Source: an uncultured Muribaculaceae bacterium
GTDB lineage: Bacteria; Bacteroidota; Bacteroidia; Bacteroidales; Muribaculaceae
Direction: 5' to 3'
Assembly: GCA_910586895.1 (NCBI GenBank)
Contig: CAJUIW010000007.1
Coordinates: forward strand, 65,114-129,113
Length of the DNA: 64,000 nucleotides
Below, one piece after another: positions 1 to 9,726 of this stretch. The translations under genes were made by a program, and so were the position numbers. The notes below the pieces were generated by a model. The model was not told the origin of the DNA and ran no database searches. It saw only the letters and a program-made list of their open reading frames with translations. Within the stretch, counting starts at the first letter, position 1, and each line of letters starts with the position of its first letter.

Positions 1-2
1 TC

Positions 3-1541
3 GAACAGATGCCTGTGACCGAAACGACATCTCAGGATGTTTATTCGGAGGCCGGCAACTACAAAGCCGTGCTTGCGAAGATATATGCCTCATATGTGCT
101 TGCCGGACAGGGGCAAGGGGGTGACAATGGTGATTTGTCAACGATTAACGGACAGGACTTCTCCAGAGGATATTTTAATCTTCAGGAAGCAGCCACTGAT
201 GAAGTGGCCAATACATGGCTCTCTGGCAATAATCTGGTTGACCTTACATATATCAGCTGGAGTCCTAAGGATTCATGGGTATCGGATTCCTATTACTGGC
301 TGTTTTTCAACATATCGCTCTGCAATGAGTTCCTGCGTCACTGTTCGGATAGTGAGATAAGCCGGTTTACAACTGCTGAGCAGGATGATATCAGAATGTT
401 CCGCTCCGAGGCCCGATTCATGAGAGCTTTCAGTTACTGGATGGTGCTCGATCTGTTCCGCAAAGGGCCTAAAGTTGATGAAAATACACCTGTTACCGGC
501 TTCATTCCGGAGGCATATGACGGTATTGGATTATTTGACTTCATTGAGAGTGAGCTGAAAGAGCTTGTGACCGATGGCTCGGAGCAGGCGCTTCCTGATA
601 CTAATGAATATGGACGGGCAAGCAAGCCGACAGCATGGGCGCTTCTTGCACGCCTGTACCTCAACAGTGCTGTCTACCGTGGTACGGTCGATACGAAGTA
701 CTATACCGAGTGCATCACGGCTTGTCATAAAGTGATATCTAATCCGTCATTTTATCTTGAACCGGATTATGCGAAGCTCTTCAATGCCGACAATCATAAG
801 CGTAGCCACGAAATACTGTTTGCTATGGTTTGTGATGCGACTACATCCGTGACATGGGGCGGCGGTACATACGTAGTGTGTGGATCATGCGGCAATTCCA
901 GCTCACAGGATCCGGCCAAATATGGCCTCACAAACGGCTGGGGAATGTTCCGGGCCCGGGGTGAGATAACCGCCAAGTTCGGCGACATCAGCAGCAGTGC
1001 CGACTCACGCGCAATGTTCTATACCGATGGACAGGAACAGTACTTTACCGGTGCTATCGACAATCAGTCGGAGGGTTATTTCTTTGAAAAATTCACAAAC
1101 CTGACCGATGAAGGTGAAGCGGCATCAAACTCCGCTGCCACAGGATGTTCTACGGACTATCCGCTGATTCGTCTGGCCGATGTGTATCTGATGGCTGCCG
1201 AAGCTCAGCTGAGAGGCGGCTCGGGCATAACAAGAGCAGAGGCACTTGATCTGGTCAACCGTGTCCGTCTGCGTGCATACAATGGCGATGAAAGTGGTAA
1301 GATAGCTGATTCCGATCTTACGCTTGACTTCATTCTTGATGAACGCGGACGTGAACTCTATCTTGAATCAATACGCCGTACCGACCTTGTACGGTATGAC
1401 AGGTTCACAACCGATACATACATCTGGCAGTGGAAAGGCGGAGTGCTGGATGGCAGAGCTGTCAACGCCAAGTATAATATCTATCCAATACCGGATACTG
1501 ATCTGACAGCTAATCCTAATCTTTCAAATCCATTATATTGA
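3..1541 (+). CDS. SusD/RagB-family glycan-binding outer-membrane lipoprotein, 5' end cut by window
   Basis: The reading frame is open to the left edge (codons before the first Met at 9), so the signal peptide, lipobox and first few residues lie outside. About 510 residues are visible, close to a full SusD (520-560). The C-terminal SusD signature is clear: the helix around residues 385-400 (LADVYLMAAEAQLRGG) and RRTDLVRYDRF near residue 450, preceded by TPR-like helices. SusD proteins cap the SusC TonB-dependent transporter and hand over oligosaccharides; the susC partner should lie just upstream. It is followed after 10 nt by a SusE-like lipoprotein and then GH53 and GH2 enzymes, so the ligand is inferred to be beta-1,4-galactan or type I arabinogalactan. 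Family call firm; substrate is inference from neighbours. Confidence 0.93.
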   Translation, partial: EQMPVTETTSQDVYSEAGNYKAVLAKIYASYVLAGQGQGGDNGDLSTINGQDFSRGYFNLQEAATDEVANTWLSGNNLVDLTYISWSPKDSWVSDSYYWLFFNISLCNEFLRHCSDSEISRFTTAEQDDIRMFRSEARFMRAFSYWMVLDLFRKGPKVDENTPVTGFIPEAYDGIGLFDFIESELKELVTDGSEQALPDTNEYGRASKPTAWALLARLYLNSAVYRGTVDTKYYTECITACHKVISNPSFYLEPDYAKLFNADNHKRSHEILFAMVCDATTSVTWGGGTYVVCGSCGNSSSQDPAKYGLTNGWGMFRARGEITAKFGDISSSADSRAMFYTDGQEQYFTGAIDNQSEGYFFEKFTNLTDEGEAASNSAATGCSTDYPLIRLADVYLMAAEAQLRGGSGITRAEALDLVNRVRLRAYNGDESGKIADSDLTLDFILDERGRELYLESIRRTDLVRYDRFTTDTYIWQWKGGVLDGRAVNAKYNIYPIPDTDLTANPNLSNPLY

Positions 1542-1551
1542 TAACACGATC

Positions 1552-3267
1552 ATGAAACTCACAAATAAAATCAGGACATTACTGTTGGCCGGTGTCACCG
1601 CCATGGTGGTCGCATCATGTGACAGTGACATGGAGCCGGTGTACGTTCTCCCTTCCGACGATATCTCATTAGGGGGCGCTTCAGGTGATATAATTCTGAG
1701 CGCAGATAATCCACAGGCTCTTGCCATGACGCTCTATTGGAGCGGTGACGGTCAGCTTGCTTTGACCGACACGCTGCTACAGGCTCCCGTTAACGCAGCT
1801 GAAGAAACAATCCAATTGTCAAAGGATGACCAATTCAGCTCAACTATTGACATAAGCGTTGAGAAAGGGGTGCGTTCACGTCAATTTCTTTGCGAGGAGC
1901 TTAACTCGCTGTTAGGACGCCTCGGTTACACAGCCGAAGAAAAGGCTCCTTTGTACATTCGCATACGTTCTGTCCTGGCCGCTAATATAGAACCTGCATA
2001 TTCAACTGTTATAAAGGTCATGGTGCAGTCATACAGAATTCATCTAACTCTGGGTACCGTACTTGATAAGGACTGGAATGAAACTTCAATGAAACTCGCA
2101 TCGCCGGAGGAAAACGGGATATACCGGGGCTTCATGGGTGTCAATGGATGGACCAACTGGTGGTTCCGTGAGGCAAATAATATAGTGTGGGGTAATGTCG
2201 GTGTGGCAGGAATGACATTCCACGCATCATCTGCCGATGACCATTGGAATTTCTGGTTCCCGGACCCCGCCGGATGTTACTTCACGACACTGAACACGGT
2301 AGAGGGCTGGTGGAGCGGTCTGCACATCGACAATCTGACCGTAGCGGGCGATATCAACGGAGAAATGACTTATAGCATCAAGTCAAACCAATGGACTCTC
2401 CCGATAAAAATGTCGGCGGCAGCTACAGTGTCGATAACTATTAAGGGTAATGGATGTCTGTATAATCGTGAGACTACCGATATGGGTCCGGCTGTAATGC
2501 AGAGTGTAGCATTCGGTGGCGATGCCGCTCACCTCACATTTGGAGAAAGCGGTGCGGCTATAACCGTTGATTTGCCTGCCGGCGAAACCACTTTGGTTCT
2601 TGACCTATCCAATCCGCTGGAATGGACCGTCGGTCCGGGAGAGGCGGCTCCGGAGCCGGAGGTTGAACCGTTGCTGTATTTCTCAGGAGTGGTGGACTGG
2701 AATGGTTTTGATGACTATATATCACTCTATGACGAGGGAAATCTTTGCTACGGCGGTGCGCATTGGATCAATTCGGAATGGGGCTACAGGGCATATCCTC
2801 AGCCTGACTGGTCAACAGCCTACAAGGGCGGCGACGGGTCCACAGGGCTATCAGGTACATTGGTACTTGCCGAATCATCCAACGATGGAAATATTCCAGC
2901 ACCTGAGGAGGGACTTTATGTTATGGATTTTAATATGAAGAGCCTTACCTACTTGCTTACCAAGATTAATACCGTTACCTTTACCGGACTGAATGATGAC
3001 TGGACGGAGCATACTATGGTACAGTCGTCCGACAATCCGGAAGTTTTCACCGCTGAATTTGTGAAGGAAAAAGAAACACCTTGGGGTGTGAAAGTGCTGA
3101 TCAACAATGACTGGAGTCTGTTCTTTGGTGGCGGTGACGGAAAATTGAAGCTCGGACACTCGGATGCTACAACCGGTTTTGACGGCGATAATGCCCTGAC
3201 CATAGGTGAAACATATATTCTGACAGTAGATTTTGGTAAACAGACATATTCATATTCTCTTAAATAA
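1552..3267 (+). CDS. SusE/SusF-like surface glycan-binding lipoprotein
   Basis: 571 residues. An N-terminal lipoprotein signal ends in VVASC (Cys23) followed by an acidic DSD, the usual surface-export type of signal in Bacteroidota. Residues about 28-130 resemble the SusE N-terminal domain (DDISLGGASGD... NPQALAMTLYWSG). Two later beta-rich, Trp/aromatic-rich modules (about 165-290 and 375-571, with WNGFDDYISLYDEG and WTEHTMVQSSDNPEVF) look like tandem starch-binding-type modules of SusE/SusF proteins. It sits between SusD and GH53, the same position as the surface glycan-binding protein of characterised galactan loci. It likely holds galactan at the cell surface and has no catalytic motif that I can see. 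Binding specificity is inference. Confidence 0.85.
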   Translation: MKLTNKIRTLLLAGVTAMVVASCDSDMEPVYVLPSDDISLGGASGDIILSADNPQALAMTLYWSGDGQLALTDTLLQAPVNAAEETIQLSKDDQFSSTIDISVEKGVRSRQFLCEELNSLLGRLGYTAEEKAPLYIRIRSVLAANIEPAYSTVIKVMVQSYRIHLTLGTVLDKDWNETSMKLASPEENGIYRGFMGVNGWTNWWFREANNIVWGNVGVAGMTFHASSADDHWNFWFPDPAGCYFTTLNTVEGWWSGLHIDNLTVAGDINGEMTYSIKSNQWTLPIKMSAAATVSITIKGNGCLYNRETTDMGPAVMQSVAFGGDAAHLTFGESGAAITVDLPAGETTLVLDLSNPLEWTVGPGEAAPEPEVEPLLYFSGVVDWNGFDDYISLYDEGNLCYGGAHWINSEWGYRAYPQPDWSTAYKGGDGSTGLSGTLVLAESSNDGNIPAPEEGLYVMDFNMKSLTYLLTKINTVTFTGLNDDWTEHTMVQSSDNPEVFTAEFVKEKETPWGVKVLINNDWSLFFGGGDGKLKLGHSDATTGFDGDNALTIGETYILTVDFGKQTYSYSLK

Positions 3268-3276
3268 AAGAACTCA

Positions 3277-4338
3277 ATGAAAATGACAACAATCATATCC
3301 GCTTTAGTATTTACCGCAGCCGTAATGTGCGGTTCATGCTCGGAGGATGGCCCTGTGACAAATCCGCGTCAGGAAGGCCAGACACAGATAGAAAAAGAAT
3401 CCGGTTTTGCGCGTGGAGCCGATGTCAGCTGGCTCACACAGATGGAATCGGAAGGACGCAAATTTTATACACCCGGCGAGGACCGTCAGCAAATGGAGTG
3501 CATGCAGCTGTTGCGCGACTATTGCGGGGTCAACTCCATACGGCTCCGCGTATGGGTCAACCCCAAGGATGGATGGAACAATATTGACGATGTCGTGCTC
3601 AAGGCCCGTAGGGCCGAGTGTCTGGGACTCCGTACGATGATTGACTTTCATTTTTCCGATACATGGGCCGATCCCGGTCATCAGGAAATGCCCCGGGCAT
3701 GGACGGAGCTGTCGTTTGCTGATTTGCAGAAAGCAATGGCTGCCCACGTCACAGAGACACTTACCGCTTTATCCGCTGCCGGTGTGACACCTGAATGGGT
3801 GCAGATCGGAAATGAAACCACTCCCGGCATGATGCTGCCGGTAGGCTCTGTGGATAACCCCGTGCAGCTTACACAGCTGAACAATACCGGTTACGATGCC
3901 GTAAAATCAGTATTTCCTGAGGCAAAAGTTATAGTTCATCTTGATGGTGGTAATAATCAGTGGGCTTATGACCGAATGTTCGATATCCTGAAAAGCAACG
4001 GTGGGAAATATGACATGATAGGTATGTCATTATATCCCTACTGGGCTGAACAGCAGGGCGAAACAGGCGGATGGCAAAAGGTGGCCGATGACTGTATAGC
4101 GAATATAAAGCATCTTAAGCAGAAATACGGCAAGCCTGTGATGATCTGTGAGATAGGGATGCCGTACGATCAGGGGGAGCTGTGCAAGCAGCTTATATCA
4201 CAAATGATGTCAACTGACGTAGAAGGAATCTTCTATTGGGAACCGCAGGCTCCCAACGGATATAATGACGGCTACAATCTCGGCTGTTTTGACAATGATG
4301 CTCCCACAGTGGCACTTGATGCATTTAAGTCCAGATAA
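3277..4338 (+). CDS. GH53 arabinogalactan endo-beta-1,4-galactanase, lipoprotein
   Basis: 353 residues. The signal peptide ends in a lipobox-like CGSC (Cys18/Cys21) followed by SEDG, so a surface-anchored enzyme is likely. GH53 (clan GH-A) hallmarks: GADVSWLTQMESEG at 47-60, RLRVWVNP at 89-96, QIGNETTPG with the acid/base Glu180, and ICEIGMPY with the nucleophile Glu292. Length fits the family. GH53 enzymes cut internal beta-1,4-galactosidic bonds in pectic galactan. The start at 3277 lies 9 nt after the SusE-like stop; an alternative ATG is at 3283. Its stop TAA overlaps the ATG of the next gene (TAATG), implying coupled translation with the GH2 beta-galactosidase that would finish off the oligosaccharides. 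Confidence 0.95.
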   Translation: MKMTTIISALVFTAAVMCGSCSEDGPVTNPRQEGQTQIEKESGFARGADVSWLTQMESEGRKFYTPGEDRQQMECMQLLRDYCGVNSIRLRVWVNPKDGWNNIDDVVLKARRAECLGLRTMIDFHFSDTWADPGHQEMPRAWTELSFADLQKAMAAHVTETLTALSAAGVTPEWVQIGNETTPGMMLPVGSVDNPVQLTQLNNTGYDAVKSVFPEAKVIVHLDGGNNQWAYDRMFDILKSNGGKYDMIGMSLYPYWAEQQGETGGWQKVADDCIANIKHLKQKYGKPVMICEIGMPYDQGELCKQLISQMMSTDVEGIFYWEPQAPNGYNDGYNLGCFDNDAPTVALDAFKSR

Positions 4339-6776
4339 TGACTATGAATAGACACCATAAGTTATTGGTAATGGCTCTTTCGGGAGCCATTACTTTCAAT
4401 CTTTATGCCGGACGTACCGTCACTACTCTTAATGACGGTTGGGAATTCACCAAAGGACGTCCTGAGGCCGGGACCGTATGGCAGAAGGTGAGAGTGCCGC
4501 ATGACTGGGCTATCTATGGCCCGTTTGACCGTAACAATGACTTGCAGACGGTGGCGGTTGAGCAGAATGGCGAAAGAGAGGAGACGGTGAAAACCGGTCG
4601 TACCGGCGGTCTGCCATTTATCGGGAAAGGAACCTATCGGACCTCGTTTGAAGTTGCCGATACAGCAGGCCGTAATATAACCCTCGTGTTCGATGGAGCC
4701 ATGAGCAATGCCCATGTAATGGTCAATGGTACTGAGGTGGCGTATTGGCCATATGGCTACAATTCGTTCTATGTAGATGTGACGCGTGCAGTCAGGCCCG
4801 GGAGCAATGAGATGGTTGTGGAGCTTGAGAATTTCGAGCGTGCCTCACGATGGTATCCCGGCGCGGGACTATACAGAAATGTGCATATTGTCAATGCTGA
4901 CCGTGTACATATCCCCACATGGGGTACTTACGTCACCACGCCGTTTGTATCTGGCGAAAAGGCATCCGTAAAGCTTCAAATGGAGATTGCCGGAGCCGCA
5001 AAGGGGGAGAAGATTGATATCCGCACGGAGATTATATCTCCCTCGGGTGACGTTGTGGCCTGCAATACCGCTCCATACATTGCCCACGGGCAGACGCATA
5101 ACCAGAACTTCCTTATCTCGGCTCCTGAATTATGGACTCCGGACTCGCCGTCGCTTTACACGGCCAAGAGCAGTGTGATAGTTGGAGGGGAAGAGGTCGA
5201 TACTTATACCACACGCTTCGGTATCCGGCGGCTGGAGTACATTCCTGAACAGGGTTTCTTTCTGAATGGGAAACCTATGAAGTTCAAGGGTGTATGCAAT
5301 CATCATGACCTCGGGCCTCTTGGTGCAGCCGTCAACCGATCGGCGCTGCGTCATCAGGTGGAGTTGCTGAAGGATATGGGAGCCAATGCTATACGGACCT
5401 CGCACAACATGCCGGCTCCGGAGCTGGTGGAGCTATGCGACGAACTCGGCATGATGCTGATGGTAGAGCCGTTTGACGATTGGAGCTTCCGCCCGAAATC
5501 GCCTAACGGCTACGGTCGATTCTTCAACGATTGGGCCCGGAAGGATGTGACAAACATGGTGAAGCATTTCCGCAATAACCCCTCCGTTGTAATGTGGTCG
5601 GTGGGCAATGAAGTACCCAGTCAATGGGGTCCCGATGGTGTCGGGGAGCTGACAATGCTTCAGGATCTGGTGCATGAGCTTGACCCTACGCGCCCGGTGA
5701 CATGCGGAATGGATCAGATAGGGGCCGTGCTCGGCAATGGTTTTGCCGCCTCACTTGATATTCCGGGTTTCAACTATAAGCCACAATATTACGAAAAAGC
5801 TTATGCACAGCTGCCTCAGAAGCTGATTTTAGGGTCGGAAACGGCATCGACGGTTTCGTCAAGAGGCGTCTATCATTTCCCTGTTTCGTTTGACAAGGAG
5901 CATAATACCGTGCTTCATACCGGCAATCAGTCATCGAGCTATGACAATGAGACATGCGATTGGTCCAATACTCCTGACATAGATTTCTATATGGATGAAC
6001 AGCCATGGGTGTTAGGTCAGTTCGTATGGACCGGATTCGACTATCTTGGCGAGCCGTCGCCTTACGATACTGATGCGTGGCCGAGCCATAGCTCGCTGTT
6101 CGGCATCATTGACCTCGCCTCGCTTCCCAAGGACCGCTATTATCTTTACCGTTCGCTCTGGAACAAGCAGGACACCACTATGCACATATTGCCGCACTGG
6201 AACTGGGCCGGACGTGAAGGAGAGGTGACCCCGGTATTCGTATATACCTCGTTCCCTAAAGCTGAGCTTTTCATAAACGGGAAGAGCCAGGGGGTGCGTG
6301 CGAAGAATGACTCCACATTGCAGACGCGCTATCGCCTGATGTGGAATGACACACGCTATGAACCGGGCGAACTGAAAGTGGTGGCTTATGACGAAGCCGG
6401 ACATGTGGCGGCGGAGCGGATACTACGTACTGCCGGTAAGCCCCATCATATAGTGATAAAGGCCAATACGGACTGTCTGAAGGCCGATGGCGATGACCTG
6501 GCCTATATCACTATTCAGGTGGCTGATAAGGATGGCAACATTGTGCCTGATGACAGCCGTCGGGTACGTTTCAAAGTCAGGGGTGCCGGACAGTTTGAGG
6601 CCACGGCCAATGGCGATCCCACTTCGCTGCTGCCATTCCAGAATCCGGAGATGGATTTGTTCAGCGGAGCGGCAACAGCTATCGTCAGAAGTGGTCATAG
6701 CAGCGGTACAATAGAATTTACTGCAACAGCCAAAGGCGTGAAGCCGGCTACATATAAGATTCAGGTCCGTGACTGA
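4338..6776 (+). CDS. GH2 beta-galactosidase
   Basis: 812 residues with a cleavable signal peptide (about 1-24, ending in LYAG), so probably periplasmic. Domain order is that of GH2: sugar-binding jelly roll (about 30-190; GRTGGLPFIGKGTYR, VELENFERASRWYPGAGLYR), immunoglobulin-like domain, TIM barrel from about 305, and C-terminal beta domains. Catalytic residues are visible: acid/base Glu425 in SVGNE and nucleophile Glu501 in LGSETAS. The ATG at 4338 overlaps the GH53 stop; a second ATG is at 4344. It should release galactose from the oligosaccharides made by the GH53 enzyme. The order SusD-SGBP-GH53-GH2 matches, as I recall it, the B. thetaiotaomicron pectic galactan locus. Confidence 0.93.
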   Translation: MTMNRHHKLLVMALSGAITFNLYAGRTVTTLNDGWEFTKGRPEAGTVWQKVRVPHDWAIYGPFDRNNDLQTVAVEQNGEREETVKTGRTGGLPFIGKGTYRTSFEVADTAGRNITLVFDGAMSNAHVMVNGTEVAYWPYGYNSFYVDVTRAVRPGSNEMVVELENFERASRWYPGAGLYRNVHIVNADRVHIPTWGTYVTTPFVSGEKASVKLQMEIAGAAKGEKIDIRTEIISPSGDVVACNTAPYIAHGQTHNQNFLISAPELWTPDSPSLYTAKSSVIVGGEEVDTYTTRFGIRRLEYIPEQGFFLNGKPMKFKGVCNHHDLGPLGAAVNRSALRHQVELLKDMGANAIRTSHNMPAPELVELCDELGMMLMVEPFDDWSFRPKSPNGYGRFFNDWARKDVTNMVKHFRNNPSVVMWSVGNEVPSQWGPDGVGELTMLQDLVHELDPTRPVTCGMDQIGAVLGNGFAASLDIPGFNYKPQYYEKAYAQLPQKLILGSETASTVSSRGVYHFPVSFDKEHNTVLHTGNQSSSYDNETCDWSNTPDIDFYMDEQPWVLGQFVWTGFDYLGEPSPYDTDAWPSHSSLFGIIDLASLPKDRYYLYRSLWNKQDTTMHILPHWNWAGREGEVTPVFVYTSFPKAELFINGKSQGVRAKNDSTLQTRYRLMWNDTRYEPGELKVVAYDEAGHVAAERILRTAGKPHHIVIKANTDCLKADGDDLAYITIQVADKDGNIVPDDSRRVRFKVRGAGQFEATANGDPTSLLPFQNPEMDLFSGAATAIVRSGHSSGTIEFTATAKGVKPATYKIQVRD

Positions 6777-6815
6777 CCGGACCTATGAATGCATGATTGG
6801 TATTTAGATTTGGAC

Positions 6816-6872
6816 AGCCACCGGGTCGGAATCACTTATGTTTCCGCCCGGTGGTTGCTTGTTTTCTTCTTC
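6816..6872 (+). terminator. Rho-independent terminator of the galactan locus
   Basis: An inverted repeat pairs 6818-6830 (ccaccgggtcgga) with 6843-6854 (tccgcccggtgg), with one bulged base and a 12-nt loop, followed by a T-rich run from 6855. It lies 40 nt after the GH2 stop codon and is the only strong hairpin before the convergent lipoprotein gene. Confidence 0.8.
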
Positions 6873-6933
6873 CTTCTACCGTCACGAAGGATCTTTAACC
6901 GCCACACCGCAGAGGAATAAAACGATAAGATGT

Positions 6934-7848
6934 TCAATCTATTTTCCTACCGGTCTTATCAATATAGTACCAGCCGTTACTTTCCCAGTACCAATGTTCT
7001 GAATCATATTGTCTTTTTTCTCCTGTATCCGCAACTTTCGCTTTGCCATTCTCAAAAGGGAATGCACACTTGAACCGGGGAATGATGACGGTATTTCCCT
7101 TCTCATCGGCATATCCAATTCTGCCCTGATCATCAACTATGCGGTACATGCCATCCACTACATAATCATCGCCATTGTCAAACTGGAACGCGGGATACCG
7201 TTTGCTATGCCTTTCTTCTTGGCTATCATGATCCACTGGGTTGGATATTGTTATTAGTCCAATCGTATAGGCAAGTGTGAATCGCAGTATCGGTGCATCG
7301 AAAACATCTCTCTTAAAATTGGAAATAATTGAGTCATTGTTCCCTTGAATACATATCGAGATTGTACCGTCCGGATTGGTACCTGATGTAAGATCACCAT
7401 TGTATTTTTTTGCAATCGCCTCTCTTAAGAGTCGTCTTGTCTTAATTTGCTCGTTGATTGAACACACTCCGATACCCAAATCAAATTCATTTCCCCCGAG
7501 TTGCTGAGCGAGAATGTCACGGATTTTGGCAGTATCACCGACTACATTTATGGTAAGTCTGTCCCTGTCATTCACAAAACAGCCTGAATACCATTCCGGA
7601 AAATTCATGTCATCGGTCATTCCTACACATGTTGAATCTGCACCAAACAGATACGACAACCTTTCAAAATAAGTCCATGCCGGTTCTTGCACCGCGCCTT
7701 CCTCATCGGGAGCAAAGTTTTCTTCCTCATGCTTTTGCTCCGTATAGCCGGTCCCGCTATACGACACAACATCCTTATATGATTTCGAACAACCACATAG
7801 TAATAATATGACAAATGCCACTGTCATCGAAACTCTTGATATCCTCAT
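6934..7848 (-). CDS. lipoprotein with C-terminal WG repeats
   Basis: About 304 residues from the ATG at 7848; the frame extends 10 codons further up, but 7848 places a lysine/arginine-containing signal directly before LLLCGCSK (lipobox Cys20). The C-terminal ~70 residues carry WG-type repeats, seen as YRIVDDQGRIGYADEKGNTVIIPRF and GWYYIDKTGRK. The middle (about 75-200, with TSGTNPDGTISICIQGN) I do not recognise. WG repeats form beta-rich modules of unknown general function. It is convergent with the galactan locus and separated from it by a terminator. Function unknown. Confidence 0.75.
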   Translation of the reverse strand: MRISRVSMTVAFVILLLCGCSKSYKDVVSYSGTGYTEQKHEEENFAPDEEGAVQEPAWTYFERLSYLFGADSTCVGMTDDMNFPEWYSGCFVNDRDRLTINVVGDTAKIRDILAQQLGGNEFDLGIGVCSINEQIKTRRLLREAIAKKYNGDLTSGTNPDGTISICIQGNNDSIISNFKRDVFDAPILRFTLAYTIGLITISNPVDHDSQEERHSKRYPAFQFDNGDDYVVDGMYRIVDDQGRIGYADEKGNTVIIPRFKCAFPFENGKAKVADTGEKRQYDSEHWYWESNGWYYIDKTGRKID

Positions 7849-7878
7849 AGGCTCGTTATTATTAAAACGTAGGCACAT

Positions 7879-8209
7879 TATCGTTTGTTATACCAGCGAT
7901 AAAATATAGGAAAGCAATAACAGTCCATTTTGTCAAGGTGTTCGCCCGACTATTTTTGCCCAACAAGGAATTTGCCAAAGGCTGCAAGGAACTCGACCGC
8001 CTCACTTCTTCTTTCCCTGCTGTCATGGAGGATCTTGAACAGCCACAACGCAAAGGTATGAGAAGATGGAAATCCCCGTAACCTCAGACGCGACCTTGTC
8101 GACACCGTCAGCAACGCCTTAACTCGCAACATTCCCCGTCGCTTCCTCACATAAAAAATACTCCACGAATGGAGCATTTCAAACTCTATATTGAAGTACC
8201 TATTTTTCT
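7879..8209. other. gene-free stretch with decayed coding remnants
   Basis: No intact gene seen. On the plus strand, 8073-8153 reads RNLRRDLVDTVSNALTRN followed by IPRRFLT and a stop, which looks like the tail of a lost protein. A related stretch recurs at 8490-8521 (YADNLGRGLAN, stop) and a weaker echo of 8025-8065 at 6886-6926. I read these as decayed fragments of one element, not as genes. Confidence 0.35.
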
Positions 8210-8389
8210 TTATAGAGTACAAAGTATGTTAGCTCCTATTGCGATAGAACCAATTCCGGCACCATAACCAGAGATAATCAAAAAGTACACAATTGAAAAT
8301 TTACTCTCTACCTTATTTGCTCTCCGATAAGTCCAAATCATAATGGATAAACCTAAAAAGATTAGAGCCACACCAAAGCAAATCTCCAT
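8210..8389 (-). CDS. small two-helix membrane protein (59 aa)
   Basis: Reading from the ATG at 8389 to TAA at 8210-8212 gives 59 residues. The N-terminal MEICFGVALIFLGLSIMIW is a first membrane helix, then a basic loop (TYRRANKVESK) and a second helix (FSIVYFLIISGYGAGIGSIAIGA). The basic loop suggests both termini lie outside the cytoplasm. No family recognised. The coding sense is supported by the clean hydrophobic/basic alternation; there is no visible ribosome-binding site, as is usual in this phylum. Confidence 0.5.
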   Translation of the reverse strand: MEICFGVALIFLGLSIMIWTYRRANKVESKFSIVYFLIISGYGAGIGSIAIGANILCTL

Positions 8390-8529
8390 ACTATGTTATT
8401 GTTTATCTTTATATTTTTGAGCCTTTAATTAATTGCCATACGCAAAGTTAACTAAATTTTCTCAACCACAGCGGATTTAGGCAGATTCCTACGCCGATAA
8501 TCTCGGACGCGGCCTTGCAAACTGAATTT

Positions 8530-9117
8530 TTATTGCTTTATTTTTTCCAAATCGATACCCGGTAGATATTGTTTAATCATATCGCCGGGGATTGTAACCG
8601 AGCAATTGCCTGATGTAATCTCGTTATTGACCTGCAGAGCGTTCATTAGCTGACTGTTGACAAATACGGCCAATCTGCTACCGATATTTTCACGGGTAAT
8701 TGTAGCCCACTTGTCTGCGTCCGCAAACTTGAATGCGACCTGAATATTGCTGCCATATGACGGCATAGTGTTTGCTTCGGTTACAGCTACATTTTCAGAT
8801 AAAATCGGCCCATTTTCGTATGCAACAAGCCAAATCGAGCCGTCAGCACTGGGTATAGTCCATTCGAGGGCCAAATTTTCAGGCTTAATGCCAAGAAGCT
8901 GTTGGTTTATAGATGCAGTGTCTGCAAGAGTATATTTATTTTCAGTACTAACACCTGTCTGGGTGTCATAGAATTGTACAGCTTTTCTAACGGTAACATC
9001 CCATTCTACACCTTCTATCTTTTCGGTTTTGGTGGTGCTTGTATTGCCACACGCAGTTGCTACAACTGCAAGGGCGATGATCACAAGCAAAGCAGGGAGA
9101 GTGAGTCTTTTGGGCAT
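8530..9117 (-). CDS. lipoprotein with SecD P1-head-like domain
   Basis: 195 residues. The signal ends in VVATAC (Cys23). Residues about 125-190 (VAFKFADADKWATITRENIG, then RLAVFVNSQLMNALQVNNEITSGNCSV) follow the pattern of the SecD periplasmic P1-head region, where a similar stretch reads roughly F-GA-F--T-EN-G--LAI--D--V--AP-V---I--G. No membrane channel part of SecD is present. So it looks like a stand-alone lipoprotein built on the SecD head fold. Stand-alone versions are not, to my knowledge, assigned a function. The gene is monocistronic, ending 140 nt before the small membrane protein. Confidence 0.7.
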   Translation of the reverse strand: MPKRLTLPALLVIIALAVVATACGNTSTTKTEKIEGVEWDVTVRKAVQFYDTQTGVSTENKYTLADTASINQQLLGIKPENLALEWTIPSADGSIWLVAYENGPILSENVAVTEANTMPSYGSNIQVAFKFADADKWATITRENIGSRLAVFVNSQLMNALQVNNEITSGNCSVTIPGDMIKQYLPGIDLEKIKQ

Positions 9118-9344
9118 ACGCTATCGGTTATTGGTTTAGGCGCAAATATAATCTAAATAATTGGTAAAAAAAACATTATCAACTATTTATCAAAATTCGG
9201 CACGTTTTTATAAGCTTCATTTCTTACCTCCTTTTCGCCAAAGGCAGATAAATAACATCACTTTTGTACTCTTATTGTACCATATGACTGTAACCACCTC
9301 ATTTTATGGCGTGAAAATACTTGGAATCCAATTATTAGAATAAT

Positions 9345-9710
9345 TCAAGTATCCAAATACGGCCAAAGTTTATCACTTATCATAAAGCAATATTTGGACG
9401 AATAAAGCCATTCAGCTTCTCTAACTAAATCTATGTTTACATTTTCATCCTCAACAAGAGAATGTAAATTTTCGATTTTATCAATGAATTTAATTGAAAA
9501 GTTCTTTTCGCTCAAACCTTTCTCTATAAGATTAATTGCCTCATTGATTGTTTTGGCGTGTAAGATAATATTAGCCCATGCACCATCATATGAGGGTAAG
9601 GTGTCATTACACTCACTACAATCAACGAGATCGTTAAATTTATAACCGGGAGATGCCACGATGTCAACTGATGCAATCCACAACTGCTTGTATTTTGTCT
9701 TAGCCTTCAT
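9345..9710 (-). CDS. hypothetical protein (121 aa)
   Basis: Start taken at the ATG at 9710; a second in-frame Met lies two codons upstream (9716). The protein is soluble, mixed alpha/beta, with two cysteines close together (DCSECNDTL) and a helical stretch NEAINLIEKGL. No family recognised. It begins 16 nt after the KilA-N gene stop and reads in the same direction, so the two may be cotranscribed. The coding frame keeps a sensible hydrophobic pattern throughout. Confidence 0.55.
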   Translation of the reverse strand: MKAKTKYKQLWIASVDIVASPGYKFNDLVDCSECNDTLPSYDGAWANIILHAKTINEAINLIEKGLSEKNFSIKFIDKIENLHSLVEDENVNIDLVREAEWLYSSKYCFMISDKLWPYLDT

Positions 9711-9726
9711 AAACAATAGACAGTTG

